A DNA stretch of 64,000 bases. Source: Sipunculus nudus (lineage: Eukaryota; Annelida; Sipuncula; Golfingiida; Sipunculidae). The stretch lies in the NCBI GenBank assembly GCA_026874595.1, contig CM049315.1, forward strand, positions 73,420,401 through 73,484,400. Direction: 5' to 3'. Below the pieces are notes generated by a model, which ran no database searches, was not told the DNA's origin, and was given only the letters and a program-made list of their open reading frames with translations. Shown in pieces: positions 36,044 to 47,870 of the stretch (positions within the stretch are counted from its first letter, which is position 1; every line of letters starts with the position of its first letter). The translations under genes and the position numbers were made by a program.

Positions 36044-36653
36044 TAGCAAGCTTTATTATATATACACTTTATTAAATATTATGACTATACAAATAAATAA
36101 ATTTTACCTTATAAATAAATTATATATACAGACCGCATATTCTCTTTCTGAAATTACCTGAAGACATTTTCATCGAATCTTAGTCCCTCCCAGTACCCTT
36201 GTCCGCAAGTTTTTCCGGGATAATTTTTTTTATAAGTAAAGCAGTGAAAACCTTTCCTGTCCAAAGGTTGCAGGAGCTATTCCGCCGACTACCTGTGTAA
36301 AAAGTAATTCCTTACCTTGCATTGATTTTGTATGAGACAAATCATCCAAAATATGACAAAACAGGCTAAATCGTTCAGGTCTTATTCCTTGACTGAGATC
36401 TGATAATAAACAGGCCAGTCAAACTTATGTCAGTCAAGCGAAGGTGACGCGCGACCGATCTTTGTGACGTCACTGTTGTCTAACAAACACCAAACGCAGC
36501 CATAGACATGGAACGTGTACCATAGAGGAATGTATATCGAGCAGTGTCGGGAAGACGCCATCAATGTTGTTTCAGCATAAATAACGCAAAAGTGTCGCAA
36601 AGTAAATACGTTTCGGCGGAATATCTGTTTATCTATATCAGACAAAGGGCATT

Positions 36654-36908
36654 TTAAAAGAATATTCTTAAAATAATTATCGCGAAAAAATATGCGGACA
36701 AGGATTTTGGGACGGGAAATACCAATAATAGGTGTTGTATTCTTAATGTTGCTCTCAGGTATAAATTGGAGGTTTCGCCACAATGTAGTGAAACATATAC
36801 CCAGCATAGCACAGACGCGTTCTTGAACTCTGTGAATGCATATTTCAGACGTCTTCTGTTGTCCTCTTCGGAACAAAAAGTATACACGCGATGGACTAAA
36901 TCAGCCAT
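36654..36908 (-). CDS. Possible first coding exon of an unknown protein
   Basis: The minus strand opens with MADLVHRVYTFCSEEDNRRR and runs 84 codons; a donor-like GTATAT follows TGG about 36 codons in, so only the first part may be coding. The N-terminal part is hydrophilic and exon-like, whereas the rest is hydrophobic and looks intronic. It starts right below a stretch with clustered CRE-like sites. A second overlapping ORF of 148 codons (36876-36430) occupies another frame; at most one can be real. No family recognised. Confidence 0.3.
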   Translation of the reverse strand: MADLVHRVYTFCSEEDNRRRLKYAFTEFKNASVLCWVYVSLHCGETSNLYLRATLRIQHLLLVFPVPKSLSAYFFAIIILRIFF

Positions 36909-36924
36909 CGTGAAGCTACCTCAG

Positions 36925-37025
36925 TCTGTTATGAACACGCATTTGACCGATGTCACAAACATTTGCATTGACGCGACACCTTTGACGTGATGGGCTACGT
37001 CATTCCATTATGACGCGCATTGGTA
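36925..37025 (-). promoter_or_regulatory. Cluster of CRE/ATF-like sites
   Basis: Within about 60 bp there are TTGACGCG, TTGACGTGA, CTACGTCATT and ATGACGCG, all with a TGACG core in either direction, in a locally CpG-rich patch; a full TGACGTCA lies further in at about 36467. The position fits a promoter for the minus-strand ORF starting at 36908. Confidence 0.35.
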
Positions 37026-37049
37026 TCGCATACACACTTTCAGTATGGC

Positions 37050-38060
37050 TTGGTTAGCCAAGCACTTCTTAAGTAAGAAAACAACACTCCAGCGTCGTTA
37101 AGTAAGTTTGGTTAATTAAATTTTCGCTCACCTAATACAAAATAAGGTCGTTTTCTCGGCATTCATTGTATCGCATTGAACACGCATTTGAAATAATGCT
37201 ATAGAAATGATAGAAAAAAACAGGGTTTCGCGTTGTTGGAACGGACTACATATACATTATCTGTTCATTATATGTATTTTCAAGTATTAAGTAAAATGGT
37301 ACATCCTTTGCCTCTCAGTATACTAGTATCTGTTTCATGCTTCATATCATGCATGCACGCCTATGGTTCTGAGTAAAATTAAAAACCCAGTAATGGACTT
37401 ATAACAAACCGAATTGGCTTTACTGTTTGGCTGAAAAAAATATGGGAAACATCAACCAGAACCCAAAATAGATGTGTTGTTTTGCATTTTTATCCCATTT
37501 TTTTTGTTTATCGCTGCAGGGTATTAAATTATTTAATTACTTTAAAGTAAATTCTGCAATATGTCAAATGTTTTCTCTGTTAAATTGACAAATCATTTTT
37601 TTCATTATAAATCAATAAATCATAGAAAGAAATGTTTATGTTTATTAGTGTTAACAATTTTAGTAAATATTGATAATTCTTTTTAGTACTAAATTTGGTC
37701 TTTCCTACCACTATATTAATGTTTTTAAATATTTTATTCAACATTTAAAAAAAAAAGAATGTTCAATAATCCAGTTTTTAGTATCTTTATATCTTCTCAT
37801 AACTTCTTCTCAGAAGTAAACTCTGAATTTATTATTAAAGCACGAAGGTGTGTTATATTTTCGCTAACCCATATTTTCAAACGAAGGTGTTTTCCTTTAT
37901 ATAAAGGTGTTTATTTTCCAGAATGAACATGTTAAATATTTTGCCCGATGTCATCTACTCAATGGAAGACATGTTTGAAATTATTAGAACTTAAATTCAT
38001 CTGTCAATAAAACAGAGGTATATAGGATATACAGTACATAGGATATACAACAGTGGCCGG
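37050..38060. other. AT-rich gene-free stretch
   Basis: No ORF or repeat recognised, apart from a short direct repeat of ggatatac near 38027-38050. Confidence 0.5.
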
Positions 38061-38074
38061 GAGTTTAGACCTGA

Positions 38075-38341
38075 TTAACTCTTCTTGAATCCACTCACTG
38101 CACTATTTTCACTTCCAGCTCTGTCTGACATAATAAATGACAGTTTCTCCAGAAGGACCAACATGAAGTTATCATTTTTAACTCCATCAGCTGCAGCTGA
38201 ACTATCCTGAGCAACTGTCATGATGTACCCTCCATCATCAGCACTAACGTGATCACCACCTGACTCTGCATCTGAAGGTGTGACAGTCCGCACGGCTTGC
38301 ATCTTTCGTGATGTGTGCTGTTCCTTTGGCAATATGTGCAA
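38075..38341 (-). pseudogene. Possible C-terminal exon of an unknown protein
   Basis: 88-codon frame with protein-like composition: SDAESGGDHVSADDGGYIM, then FMLVLLEKLSFIMSDRAGSE, ending FKKS-stop. A second frame just upstream (38424-38340) reads ILTNTSDVVKYAQRHGLIV and CTYCQRNSTHHERC, as if a frameshift split one protein. SDRA-type endings occur in mobile-element-associated proteins of invertebrates; this is only a memory-based resemblance. Confidence 0.3.
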
Positions 38342-38799
38342 CTCTTACTACCGGTAGTTACTATCAGTCCATGTCTTTGTGCATACTTAACCACATCGGA
38401 TGTGTTTGTTAGAATTGACAACAAAATATAAAATCCACCGTGTAGATTGAGAACCGTTTCCTATATCCAGTGTATATTAGCAATACAAAAACGACAACGT
38501 GAAATATATAAATCAGCGGTTTATTTGGCATGACGTTTATCTCTCCTTCTGTATATATTTTATGGGTTCACAAGAGATGAAGTATCATTACTGGGAAAAT
38601 ATATCGGGCGAGGGTACAGAAGGTCGGACGAACTGAATAAGTTATGGCAGCCCAATTTTACAATCAGTACCTACATAACGGACTACTTTACTCAACTACT
38701 TAAAATTAACTTAAGAGTAGAATTAACAGCCCTGTGTAGCCATATAGATCTATAAATTCATAATTTATTCCCATTTTTCATGTATGTCTGGAGTAAAAG

Positions 38800-39051
38800 T
38801 TAAATACAGTTAAAGCATGTTGGTAGGAAATGTATGAGTCCGGAACTTATCAAGTGGAGGATGATGACATGATAGTCGTTGATGATGTCTGCTTTGGTTA
38901 TGTTAATTAACTGTCCAAAAAATGTGTTTGTGTTGCAGCCAGTCATGGTATTCACTGTGTTTGCAGAGTGACCGCAGACATCTACGGAGCAGACAGACAT
39001 GTTCATGACACTGAACAATCTGAGAATGTTCATGTAACATTTCATGCGCAA
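38800..39051 (-). pseudogene. Possible exon with a TGCNTNTFFG motif
   Basis: Open frame reading VDVCGHSANTVNTMTGCNTN then TFFGQLINITK. The TGC(D/N)T(T/N)S-like motif is frequent in uncharacterised, mobile-element-like proteins of cnidarians and molluscs. Same strand and 460 bp from the 38.1-kb fragment. No splice sites could be fixed. Confidence 0.25.
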
Positions 39052-39329
39052 AAGATGATGAAGATATTATCAAATTATATGATTTCTGATATTCCTGAGT
39101 GGTCTGTAAATGCCAAATCAGTACCAATTAGTGTGCACATCAAGACAAGGAAGCTTCATGATGAGATTTTAGGCAAATTTCAAGGCAGAAAGACAGACAG
39201 AAAGAAACAACCACTGCACCCTTACTGTCATCTTATTCAAAGGAAAAAAAAAATTCTAACTCTGCACACTTATTCTTCAGTTCAGGGAAAGAAAAGATCC
39301 ATTAGTAACAGAATATGAAAAAAGGGCAT

Positions 39330-41290
39330 TTTATCTTGGAAGAAAAAAAATAAGTTCTTTGAAATAATAATGATATTCTTGGAACTTTGACAGGCTCCTT
39401 CGAGTGAATCTCAGCAAACCCTTCTTTAGCAAATAGTGGATATATGCGATAATATAAAGTATCATATAACCACTCTGTAAAGACTGTATATTGTGTGGTC
39501 AAAATGTTCATACATAACACCATGGAAAACCAATATATATTACATTCAAACACATTAACAATATTTTAACTTACTAGTGGGGCTTATTGAGTTATTGCAG
39601 TTTGTAGAACATTTCTTTTATAAATTCGAAAAACGTTCTAAATATCTCTTTTCCGCCATGAGTGCATATATCAAAGGTTACAGTGATACATGAAGCTTCC
39701 ATTACCCATGAACAACACAGTATAATAACTGAATCCCAAAACTGAAATTGATTTCACCATGGTTTCACCATAAAAGGTACAACTAAGCAGGAGTTCCTTC
39801 TGAGGTGCAGAGCGTGTTCGATTTCGCTTACGATCATGATAACAAACCTCGCATACAGCACTAACTCCTACTTTGTTGTGCCTCCATGGTCTGACTACTG
39901 CTGTATCTAACAGGTGTTTATTGTACAGATATTAGTGAGAGGACAAAGCACATTTAAAATGGGTTAAATACTTTCGATGGGGAGATGGATGGTTCGTTCT
40001 GAAACCCTAAATCAAACATCTTGTATAGCAAGTTTTAAAACTGTTACAGTGACCTTTATATTCAAGTTAATATTAACAATCATACAGGATGATTGTGAAC
40101 CTCATAACTTTTGAGGTTATACAGTTTCACATACATTGTTTCAATCAGGTTCTTAGAACATTTTTTGGATACTACAGCATCGCTAATACCAGTAATTTCT
40201 GGTTTTAGCAATAATTATTCAAATTATGTACTCAACATAGTTCATTTAATTATTTGTCATACTTTACTTTTCTGTATGTGAGAACGTTTATAAATGCACT
40301 TGCGCAATAAGCAAAATATCTTAATTCCACAACTTTAGTTTCATCAGCACTTAACATTTCATGGGGATTCATCTATAAGTTACGAGTGATACCTTTCCTT
40401 TATCAGCTCATTTCTGCTTTACTGCATTGTTCCTATCAGGTCCATTCTGCCATTCCATAAAACACCTTTCCAGAACCACATAACGAATGTCATCAAACTC
40501 CAGATGATAGTCAAAGGTTTTTATGAGTCACACCACCACATCTTCTTATTCATCTCTCCAAATTCTTTTAAAATTATTGGGAAATAAAAATATCGATGGC
40601 AGATGATGCCAATAGATTGGTTTCATTATTAATACCTATGTACATGTCATGTAGACTATTTAATGGGGTCTGTAATTTAGGTTCTATGGTAAGTTTCAAT
40701 GGTTATGTAGAAGGTGCATGAAAAAATCAATAAATAATCGATCATCAGTTTTTTTATCGTTCAATCATCGATTATGATTTTTAACCCAAATTCCTACCAC
40801 TGATATCTGATGATTCTATGTGAAGCACCATACGCAAACTTAATGTTTTCACATTTCAAACATTGTCCTCCAGCAAGAATTCAGATTATCCCTGATAAAC
40901 CCTGAAATATACAAATAAAATTACTTAAAAACTTCAGATACAATTTTCAATGGAGTGATAAATTCAGCATTCAATTAGCAAAAATGCAAACAACTAATTC
41001 ACAATTAATTCATCCTTATAAATTTGATTAATGAGATAAATAAAATAAATGAATAAATATGACAAATTTATACCATATAATATATCAAATATAGATTTAG
41101 AATTAAAAGGTGGTAATTATAAATGAGCTTATTCTAGTAAAGAGAAATTGGTAAGATTTTGTTTCTGTTTTCACATGAAGATCAGGTGTATCTCTCATCA
41201 CTATTTATTTTATGAAAACTTGTTTCACATCACAACTATGGTAAAGGTATTAGTTCAAACAGCTTTTTAGAGATGGAGGATATATACTTA
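39330..41290. other. AT-rich gene-free stretch
   Basis: No supported feature; only short ORFs without domains. Confidence 0.45.
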
Positions 41291-41294
41291 CAAA

Positions 41295-41495
41295 TTAGTG
41301 GCACATGTGTTTCACAAATGACATTACACACATGACATCATGATAGGACTCCGTGCCTGGCTGTCCATCCACAGCCAGCTGGTATAGCTTATGGAGATCT
41401 TTTACTTGGGGATTGCTTTGCCCTATTCTTAGGGGCTTCTGCATTTTTTCAGAAGGCCTAATTCGTACACTGGCATATTTTTTTTCCAGAAACTG
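41295..41495 (-). pseudogene. Possible terminal exon of the decayed minus-strand gene
   Basis: After an acceptor-like CACCCCTAG the frame reads QFLEKKYASVRIRPSEKMQK and PQVKDLHKLYQLAVDGQPGT for 66 codons to a stop. Protein-like and hydrophilic, with no recognised family. Strand matches the SWIM-like exon 2.4 kb upstream. Confidence 0.35.
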
Positions 41496-41750
41496 CTAGG
41501 GGTGGCACTGCATGGCGTCCTCCTGCTTCGACGTGGTACGAGCCTTTATTCCAAATGAGTCACACCTATAGGTGTTGAATATTTGTATGTGTACTGTCTA
41601 TTGTAAAAGTATAACAACAGGGTGCTTTTTTTGCACACCTGCATGACACTTAGAAAGGAGCCCATTCTCTCATGATGGGAGTCCATATTCACACCTACCA
41701 CTGACCACCCACCCTTGAAGATAAATTGACGAAATTGACAAGCATATACT

Positions 41751-42163
41751 TTAACTCATTTTTTCCCCAGCTGATCCATTGTCTCTGTTTTTCAACTTCT
41801 TCATGGCACTACTGTAAATAATATAATGAAAATAAATTTTAAAAAGTATATTTAATGATACTGTACGTTTCTAATTACTAAACAGTCATTTAAATAAACT
41901 TAAAAAAAAACACATATTCATGTTAACTTTAATCTATTAATAAAGTACATTATAATGTACTTCATATAATACAATTTATGATATTGAATACGCTACCAAT
42001 CCAATTTTATCTATTGGAAAAAAATAATATGTTACTCTCTTGCTTTCAACAGTAATGCTTGCAGATATGAAACTTACTTCCACATGTTATTCTTGGGCTC
42101 ACGGTGAGAGACTAGAATACACTCTGAGCAGTCTTTGAACTTGATTTGCATCAACAAAATACA
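41751..42163 (-). pseudogene. Two possible short exons joined by a phase-2 intron
   Basis: Exon 42163-42078 (KFKDCSECILVSHREPKNNM, donor GTAAGT) and exon 41811-41751 (acceptor TTTACAG; SAMKKLKNRDNGSAGEKMS-stop). The two bases left over in the first and one in the second join to an Asn codon, which keeps the frame open. Unknown function; may belong with the SWIM-like gene. Confidence 0.3.
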
Positions 42164-43055
42164 CTTGTAATTGACAATTGTAACGGTATTACTGAATACA
42201 TATAAAAATGAAACCAAAATATCATATTTAAAAACATAATTTTCAAATATAATTAAAGCACATTTATAATTACTTTTAAAAATGTTACTGTTAAAATAAA
42301 AATTCAATACTGTAAATATGAATGCAACATAATGGAAGACCACTGCCATTCATTCCTTGATATTGCTTGTATCACGAATCAAGTAGGCTTACTAGCCCCT
42401 TATCAGAGCCTACAGAGTCGGGTCGTCACGGCTACGTATTTACCTAAGTAGAAGGTGTGGTGGGATAGAGGTCTCCAGGTGATAAATTGTAAGAGTTCTC
42501 ACCAGTGCTTCCAATACTGGTCATGATTGAACCTTTAACACTGATAAACTAGTGACACCTGATGAAACCCTCCATGATCAGTATGGAAGGCAAGAATCAG
42601 TTGGCAATCCATGCATTAATTTATTGAGATCCTGGGGCTTTGAATCATATTTTACTAACAGGATTACCTCGGAATGGATGGGCCACTGAAACTCGTCCTC
42701 AGCCATGCTTGGATTTGAATTTGTGTTGCCAGTGGAGACAGCCGCGATTGTTACAACTCAACAAAATAAATAACTGTATTTTTTTATACTTTTATATGTC
42801 AAGGGTATTGCATGGGTATACATTTTCACATGACACATGTAAATGTAAAACCTGAAAAATGAAAAACTTTTTTCTTCCATCAATATTCTGCTGACCCTGG
42901 AAATGTGCGTGCAACACTATAACTTGTGGGAAAGCTGTATAACAGCTGTTAAAAAACAATTTTGCTATACTCAAATTTAACTGACGTTAGATCACAAAAA
43001 AAAGATCTTGTAATGTTACAAGTTATATGTGGTTCAGAAATGCAAAACAATATAC

Positions 43056-43218
43056 CTGAATATTACAACATGTTGATCTGAACTGGTCTCTGTAGGCAAG
43101 ATGTTTCATTAACTCGAGGGGGGCTCAGGTCAAAGCGGACTCTGCGTTTATGACGAAGGTTCAGAAGCTCTGCAGCATTCACTGATGGACCCCTATTTCC
43201 CTTTATACATGGTGGTAC
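43056..43218 (-). pseudogene. Exon following the SWIM-like exon
   Basis: With acceptor ACAGAG the exon starts in phase 0, matching the end of the SWIM-like exon. It reads VPPCIKGNRGPSVNAAELLN then LRHKRRVRFDLSPPRV and stops at 43065-43063. Basic and proline-rich text after a SWIM domain fits the linker seen in SWIM/YqaJ-type proteins. Confidence 0.4.
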
Positions 43219-43577
43219 CTCTGTAAAACCTGTGTATTAATATCTTGATAAATGACATAATTTTATTTTAAAAGCTCTTCATTATAACAAAATTTCATAA
43301 ATATATATGCACACAGACGCACACACAGTTTAATTTGCAAAAAGACGTTGACTGATACACATGTACAATGATTGTCAATAATGTTTATACAAACACCTTG
43401 TGATCATTTGTACCTTCTGATAAACATTAATTTACTGCCTTTAGACAACTATTATTTCAGCTTGATGGCTTACTTGGGAATCTGAATGTTTTTTTGTCTT
43501 AAACAGTTTATTATTAATCACAAAAATTACAAAATATTATTCACACTGATTCTTTTATATGTGACCCTTATAAATAT

Positions 43578-43579
43578 GT

Positions 43580-43636
<57 letters not shown>
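43578..43636. repeat. (AT)n microsatellite
   Basis: Nearly pure AT run just downstream of the SWIM-like exon donor. Confidence 0.9.
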
Positions 43637-43639
<3 letters not shown>

Positions 43640-43671
43640 CATTATTATCACTTATTCACAAGTAATCTTAC

Positions 43672-43948
43672 CTGGGTACATGTCAGTTCTGTGAGAACAT
43701 GCCCATTTTCTTTGAAACATGTTGCAGCATATATCACACAAGCAGTTTGCCCCTGCCCAGCCGCACACTGTCACTGGGCCTCTCGGACTACACCATTCTT
43801 CTCGAGGCTGATATCAACCCTGTAGTGGATAGTCGTGCGCATTTCAGCCAAAATTGCCATCAGGAAGTGCTGAGCTCCACAGACTGCTTGGGTGCTTCTG
43901 ATGTATATCACATACCTTGAATCATCAATTTTGGCATTTATTAACAAA
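43672..43948 (-). pseudogene. SWIM zinc-finger-like exon with an in-frame stop
   Basis: Acceptor TTTAG at 43951-43949 and donor GTAAGA after ACCCAG. Reads SRYVIYIRSTQAVCGAQHFL, MRTTIHYRVDISLEKNG, then CAAGQGQTAC. The usual SWIM pattern is CxC...CxH. Here the first Cys position is a TGA (43773-43771), the second Cys is present, and the CxH pair reads CVI, without the His. So this is a broken copy, unless the TGA is a sequence error. SWIM domains bind DNA or proteins and occur in transposases and host proteins. Confidence 0.5.
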
Positions 43949-44031
43949 CTAAACACAGTCTATCAAATTCAAATATTATTTATTATCTAAAGTAAATTTG
44001 TCTCATTTAAAGAGTATGATATCACATATCA

Positions 44032-44033
<2 letters not shown>

Positions 44034-44096
<63 letters not shown>

Positions 44097-44097
44097 G
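44034..44097. repeat. (AT)n microsatellite
   Basis: About 30 AT units. The plus-strand ORF crossing it (43998-44366) is an artefact of the repeat. Confidence 0.9.
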
Positions 44098-44647
44098 TTT
44101 TTAATCATATATATCTTTTACATGCGTATTCCTTTAATCAGGTTTTAATATATTTAGAGTTTCATGAACTAGTGTTACTTTATGTCACATACATATCGTT
44201 TAATCACGACGGTGACCGACATTCGCATAAAACATATATATATCACATTCAGACAGTGACCAACGGATGTCTTATTTTCTTGACTTTTTTACTAGGACTT
44301 CGACTTTGTCAATCATATTTTACTGCGCGTTTCCATAAAGGCATGGCCACGGCATCAGATGTTTAAATAAACACCTGGACACTGTATCAGACTTTTAAAT
44401 TTCACCATTTTTTTTTTCGCAACTGCTTCAGTAATTGCACAGCGAGATACCGCAGTAAAATGATGAAACAAGTCTATGTATGTGTCAATGTTTGATAGGG
44501 ACACGGAAATTCTTCACTTTCAAACTGAAAAGAGTATTGATATTTTTTTTTATGAGCATTGTCAAAATTTGCATGGTATATGTGTACATGTTAAAGGATA
44601 AACCTTCGGGGACCAGTTAGCTATTTCCTTATATAAGGGGACCAATT

Positions 44648-44678
44648 TTTATTATTATTATAATTATTATTTTTATTA

Positions 44679-44713
<35 letters not shown>

Positions 44714-44715
44714 TA
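44648..44715. repeat. (ATT)n microsatellite
   Basis: Imperfect trinucleotide run of about 20 units. Confidence 0.85.
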
Positions 44716-44819
44716 TAGTATTTCTATTGATGTTGTTTGTAAACATTCAGAATTCCTTAAATATCTCTCAGTCCACTTTATTTTCTGGGATGCGTGCAGG
44801 GGATGACACATACATAAAC

Positions 44820-45000
44820 TCTTTAGATTCTACTTGTATGTAAACCTTGAAAGCAGGATCGAGTAAACAAGACCAGCTGTGACACTGAAATGTACAAGCC
44901 GAGTCCGGTGAGTGTTGTTAATTTCAATGCCCTGGAGGGAGAGTACACTCGTACTGGTGTGTGATCGTTCAAATGAGCCATATGAAACTGAATCTTATTT
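44820..45000 (+). repeat. Dispersed repeat R2, copy 1
   Basis: gtaaaccttgaaagcaggat, aaacaagaccagctgtg, actgaaatgtacaagccgag and gtgagtgttgttaatttca recur, inverted, at 56555-56725 with few changes and, more diverged, at 51868-51950. A short frame MYKPSPVSVVNFNALEGEY is shared by the two best copies. Confidence 0.7.
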
Positions 45001-45383
45001 TACACAATCCCAGCGCATGCACACATATAACTGGGCACGGCGACTAATTACAACCAATGCAGTGATAAATTGTGTTCAAGTTTCCATAGCTCGCTTAATA
45101 TGAGTCCTTGACTTATACCTGACATTTGCATCACATTAGAAATTGTCAAATGTTCAAGGAATATTGGCGAAAATTTGTCAAGAGGTTTAGATACTTACAT
45201 GCTGAAAACGGTAAACAAGATAATGAAATATGAATCTCACCCCTTGTAGGGACATTTGGCCAGTAATCAGAACAAATTGCTTTAAGATTGCATCTGTATG
45301 TAAAGGAATCCGATTATTCAACCATGTGTAATCTCTAAACTATAGTAAATTCGGAAAAACGGTTGCAACATAAAAGACCAAAA

Positions 45384-45490
45384 ACACACTGGCGCGGGCG
45401 GCAGGCGTGCGTCACGCGGGCGGCAAGCGTTCACACGGCAAGGTAGGCTGCATTTTCAAAACAGACTGGCGCGGGCGGAACGCGACGAAT
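45384..45490. repeat. CpG-rich block with repeated gcgcgggcgg
   Basis: Two copies of actggcgcgggcgg about 80 bp apart plus acgcgggcggcaagcg between them, in an AT-rich setting. Probably a MITE remnant. Confidence 0.45.
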
Positions 45491-45625
45491 CTCGTGGTAA
45501 AGCTGTAAAATATCGGGACTTTTCTGTGGACTTTTATATGTCTGTCTAGAAATATCCCCCTGTATAATGTAAATTTCATAAAAAAAGTAATCATATCATT
45601 CGGTCAACAATAATAATTATTATGA

Positions 45626-45665
<40 letters not shown>

Positions 45666-45784
45666 AATAACAATATGTTTCTGTGTGAATATATATGTTT
45701 GTAATTTACATATCATAGAATAACATATAAACGTGCATATTTCTATAGCCATCCACAAAAAGATCCTGAAGTCATGTCATTTTA

Positions 45785-45955
45785 CCCGAAGTTCACGTAG
45801 AGCCTATACCTGAAAATCGCTCCTGTGACGATTTTCACGTATAAACGCATATACGCTGACGGAAACATGCATGGAAATACCCTAGCAAAATCATATGAGC
45901 GATTTTTCACGCATATATACGCATATACGTGCACATGGAAACCTCCCCTTAGCTA
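45785..45955. repeat. Internal repeat with gattttcacg...gcatatacg words
   Basis: Two related segments (gattttcacgtataaacgca and gatttttcacgcatatatac), each followed by a ...catggaaa word, ending in ggaaacctcccctt. Looks like one end of a DNA element. Confidence 0.4.
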
Positions 45956-46464
45956 TTAGAACAAGCAAAGTAAAAACAGATAATTGGACAGTTATTTCAT
46001 AACTGGTGACAATATATGCAGTATTTATTTGATATATCAGTGTTAAGTTAAGGTGATATGCTTATGCTTCTTGACGCGTATTGCACGACTAGCAGCACTT
46101 TTTTGTACATGTTGGAGTTTAGCAAGAGAAAGATGTGTAATTCTTTAGAGATGACTATTGCAGTAGTCAATTCTGGAAGTAATAAAAGCAAGGACCAGCT
46201 TCTCCAGAAATATAATTCCTCATCCTTGCAATGTTCCAGAGGTAAAAATAAGCAGTTTTACAGTCAGCTTACTATGTGGCTGAACACTGAACTCCTTGTT
46301 GAACTGAACACCAAGATTTTTCACAAGGACAGACTGTTGCACAGTTGAAACACAAAAGGAAAGGTTACTTTATGTAATATCAGCAAAGTGACGCTTTCTA
46401 CCGAGAACAATAAATTCATTTTTGTTGCAATTCAGTTTGAGCTTGTTTTTGGTCATCCAGGATT

Positions 46465-46700
46465 AACCGATAATGTTACACAAACTGATAACGTAATGAC
46501 AAATCAACTGATAATGTAATACTAACTGATAACGTTATAAAAAATAAACGATAATGTTAAAGTTGCCAATAATGTAATACAAAATCAACCGATAACGCAA
46601 AAACAAACCGGCAACGTGATACGAACGTTTCCGATAATTTTACAAAGTTCCCTAACCGTTAATGTAACGTAAAAGAAAAATAACCGGTTATGTATTAACA
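46465..46700. repeat. Degenerate minisatellite, CCGATAAYGT core
   Basis: About eleven copies of (A)CYGATAAYGTWATACAAA at irregular 18-28 bp steps across 235 bp. The core is kept while the spacers vary. Confidence 0.7.
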
Positions 46701-46714
46701 CTTTATAGCGAGGG

Positions 46715-46930
46715 GCCGGTATCTCGAAGCTATCGTTGAGGTAACGAGCGCTTAACGAACTCGGAATCCGTTTGTTATCTTTACCTGCGGTATCTCGAAG
46801 CTTTCGTTAGTGAATTTTCTTCGTTAAATGTTTGTTTTATTCTTATCGTTAATAACGACCGGTCGGGGGCATCCGTTAGGGCTTCATTAAAGGAACGCAG
46901 TTTCATCTCGAGAATCGTGAGGAATAACAG
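46715..46930. repeat. Block with repeated ggtatctcgaagct
   Basis: ggtatctcgaagctatcgtt at 46720 recurs as ggtatctcgaagctttcgtt 70 bp later, amid aacga/tcgtta words. Likely the end of a DNA element directly after the minisatellite. Confidence 0.5.
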
Positions 46931-47494
46931 AGGTCCCACGCTTGCTTTACAACATGAGGTAACACAAGTAAACTCACCAAGAAAAACAGTTGTGCTGTTC
47001 TATAGATATAAGATGGTAAACATTTTGTATTAAATTTAAAAATTAGTTGTTATAAATATTGCATGTTTATAATTAGTCAGGCCCTATAAACGTATAGGAT
47101 CTTATGATAATTTTCGTTTTTTTTGGTATAATCAAACAAATCAACATTATATGGATACTCGAATATATAAAATAATATATAATACACTTTAGGATGGTGT
47201 TTGTTTTACAAAGTTCGCAGTGGTCAATAAACCCCATTATCACACTTTATTTAACTTTCTCTTTTTGTTAAACTCACTTTGAAAATCTTTATAATTATGG
47301 GAAGAGGGTATTCAGTTACACGTTTAAAGGCTTATAGATATAAACATATATGCATAAATAGATACAAATAATTGTGTTCATAGACTTTTACAGACCCCAC
47401 TGAAATATACTGCGAACATACCACTGCATGAGGGAAGCTTATTGTTTCAGTTATCGAGGCCTTAAAATCATTTTTCACACAGGGGTGCATTTTT

Positions 47495-47870
47495 GTTCCC
47501 CGCTCCCCGGATGCGGGGGACATTGCTTTTGGTTTGTCTATCCGTCTGTCTAGCTGTCTGCATGTCTGTTTGTTTGCCTCTTTGTCCGTCCGTCAGGTTG
47601 TTTCGTTTCCGTGCGTGGCTTTCCTATATTTTATCCGATTTCATTCAAATTTTGGTCAGTGATTGCTCTCTACCATATGTCGATTGGGATTGGTTTTGGA
47701 GTGTCTATCTAGCTGAAGAATATTTCTCTCCATTTCGCTCCAAAAAAATCTCAAATTTTGGTCATATTACTAAGTTTGTTTTAGTTTTTATATTTTTAAA
47801 GGCAGTCAGACTTAAACTTTTCGGATGGCATCCGGTAAGGAAATCCACTAATATTTGAGGAATAAAAATA
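47495..47870. repeat. Probable dispersed repeat with GTCTGTCTG-type tract
   Basis: Starts ccccggatgcgggggacatt, then a run of gtctgtctgt-like words and gatttcattcaaattttggt. This composition is usual in molluscan repeats. The ORF across it has no domain. Confidence 0.35.

Noticed and set aside
36430-36876. 148-codon minus ORF
   Set aside because: Composition unlike a globular protein and it overlaps a better exon candidate; no motif.
43998-44366. 122-codon ORF containing an Ile-Tyr run
   Set aside because: Created by an (AT)n microsatellite.
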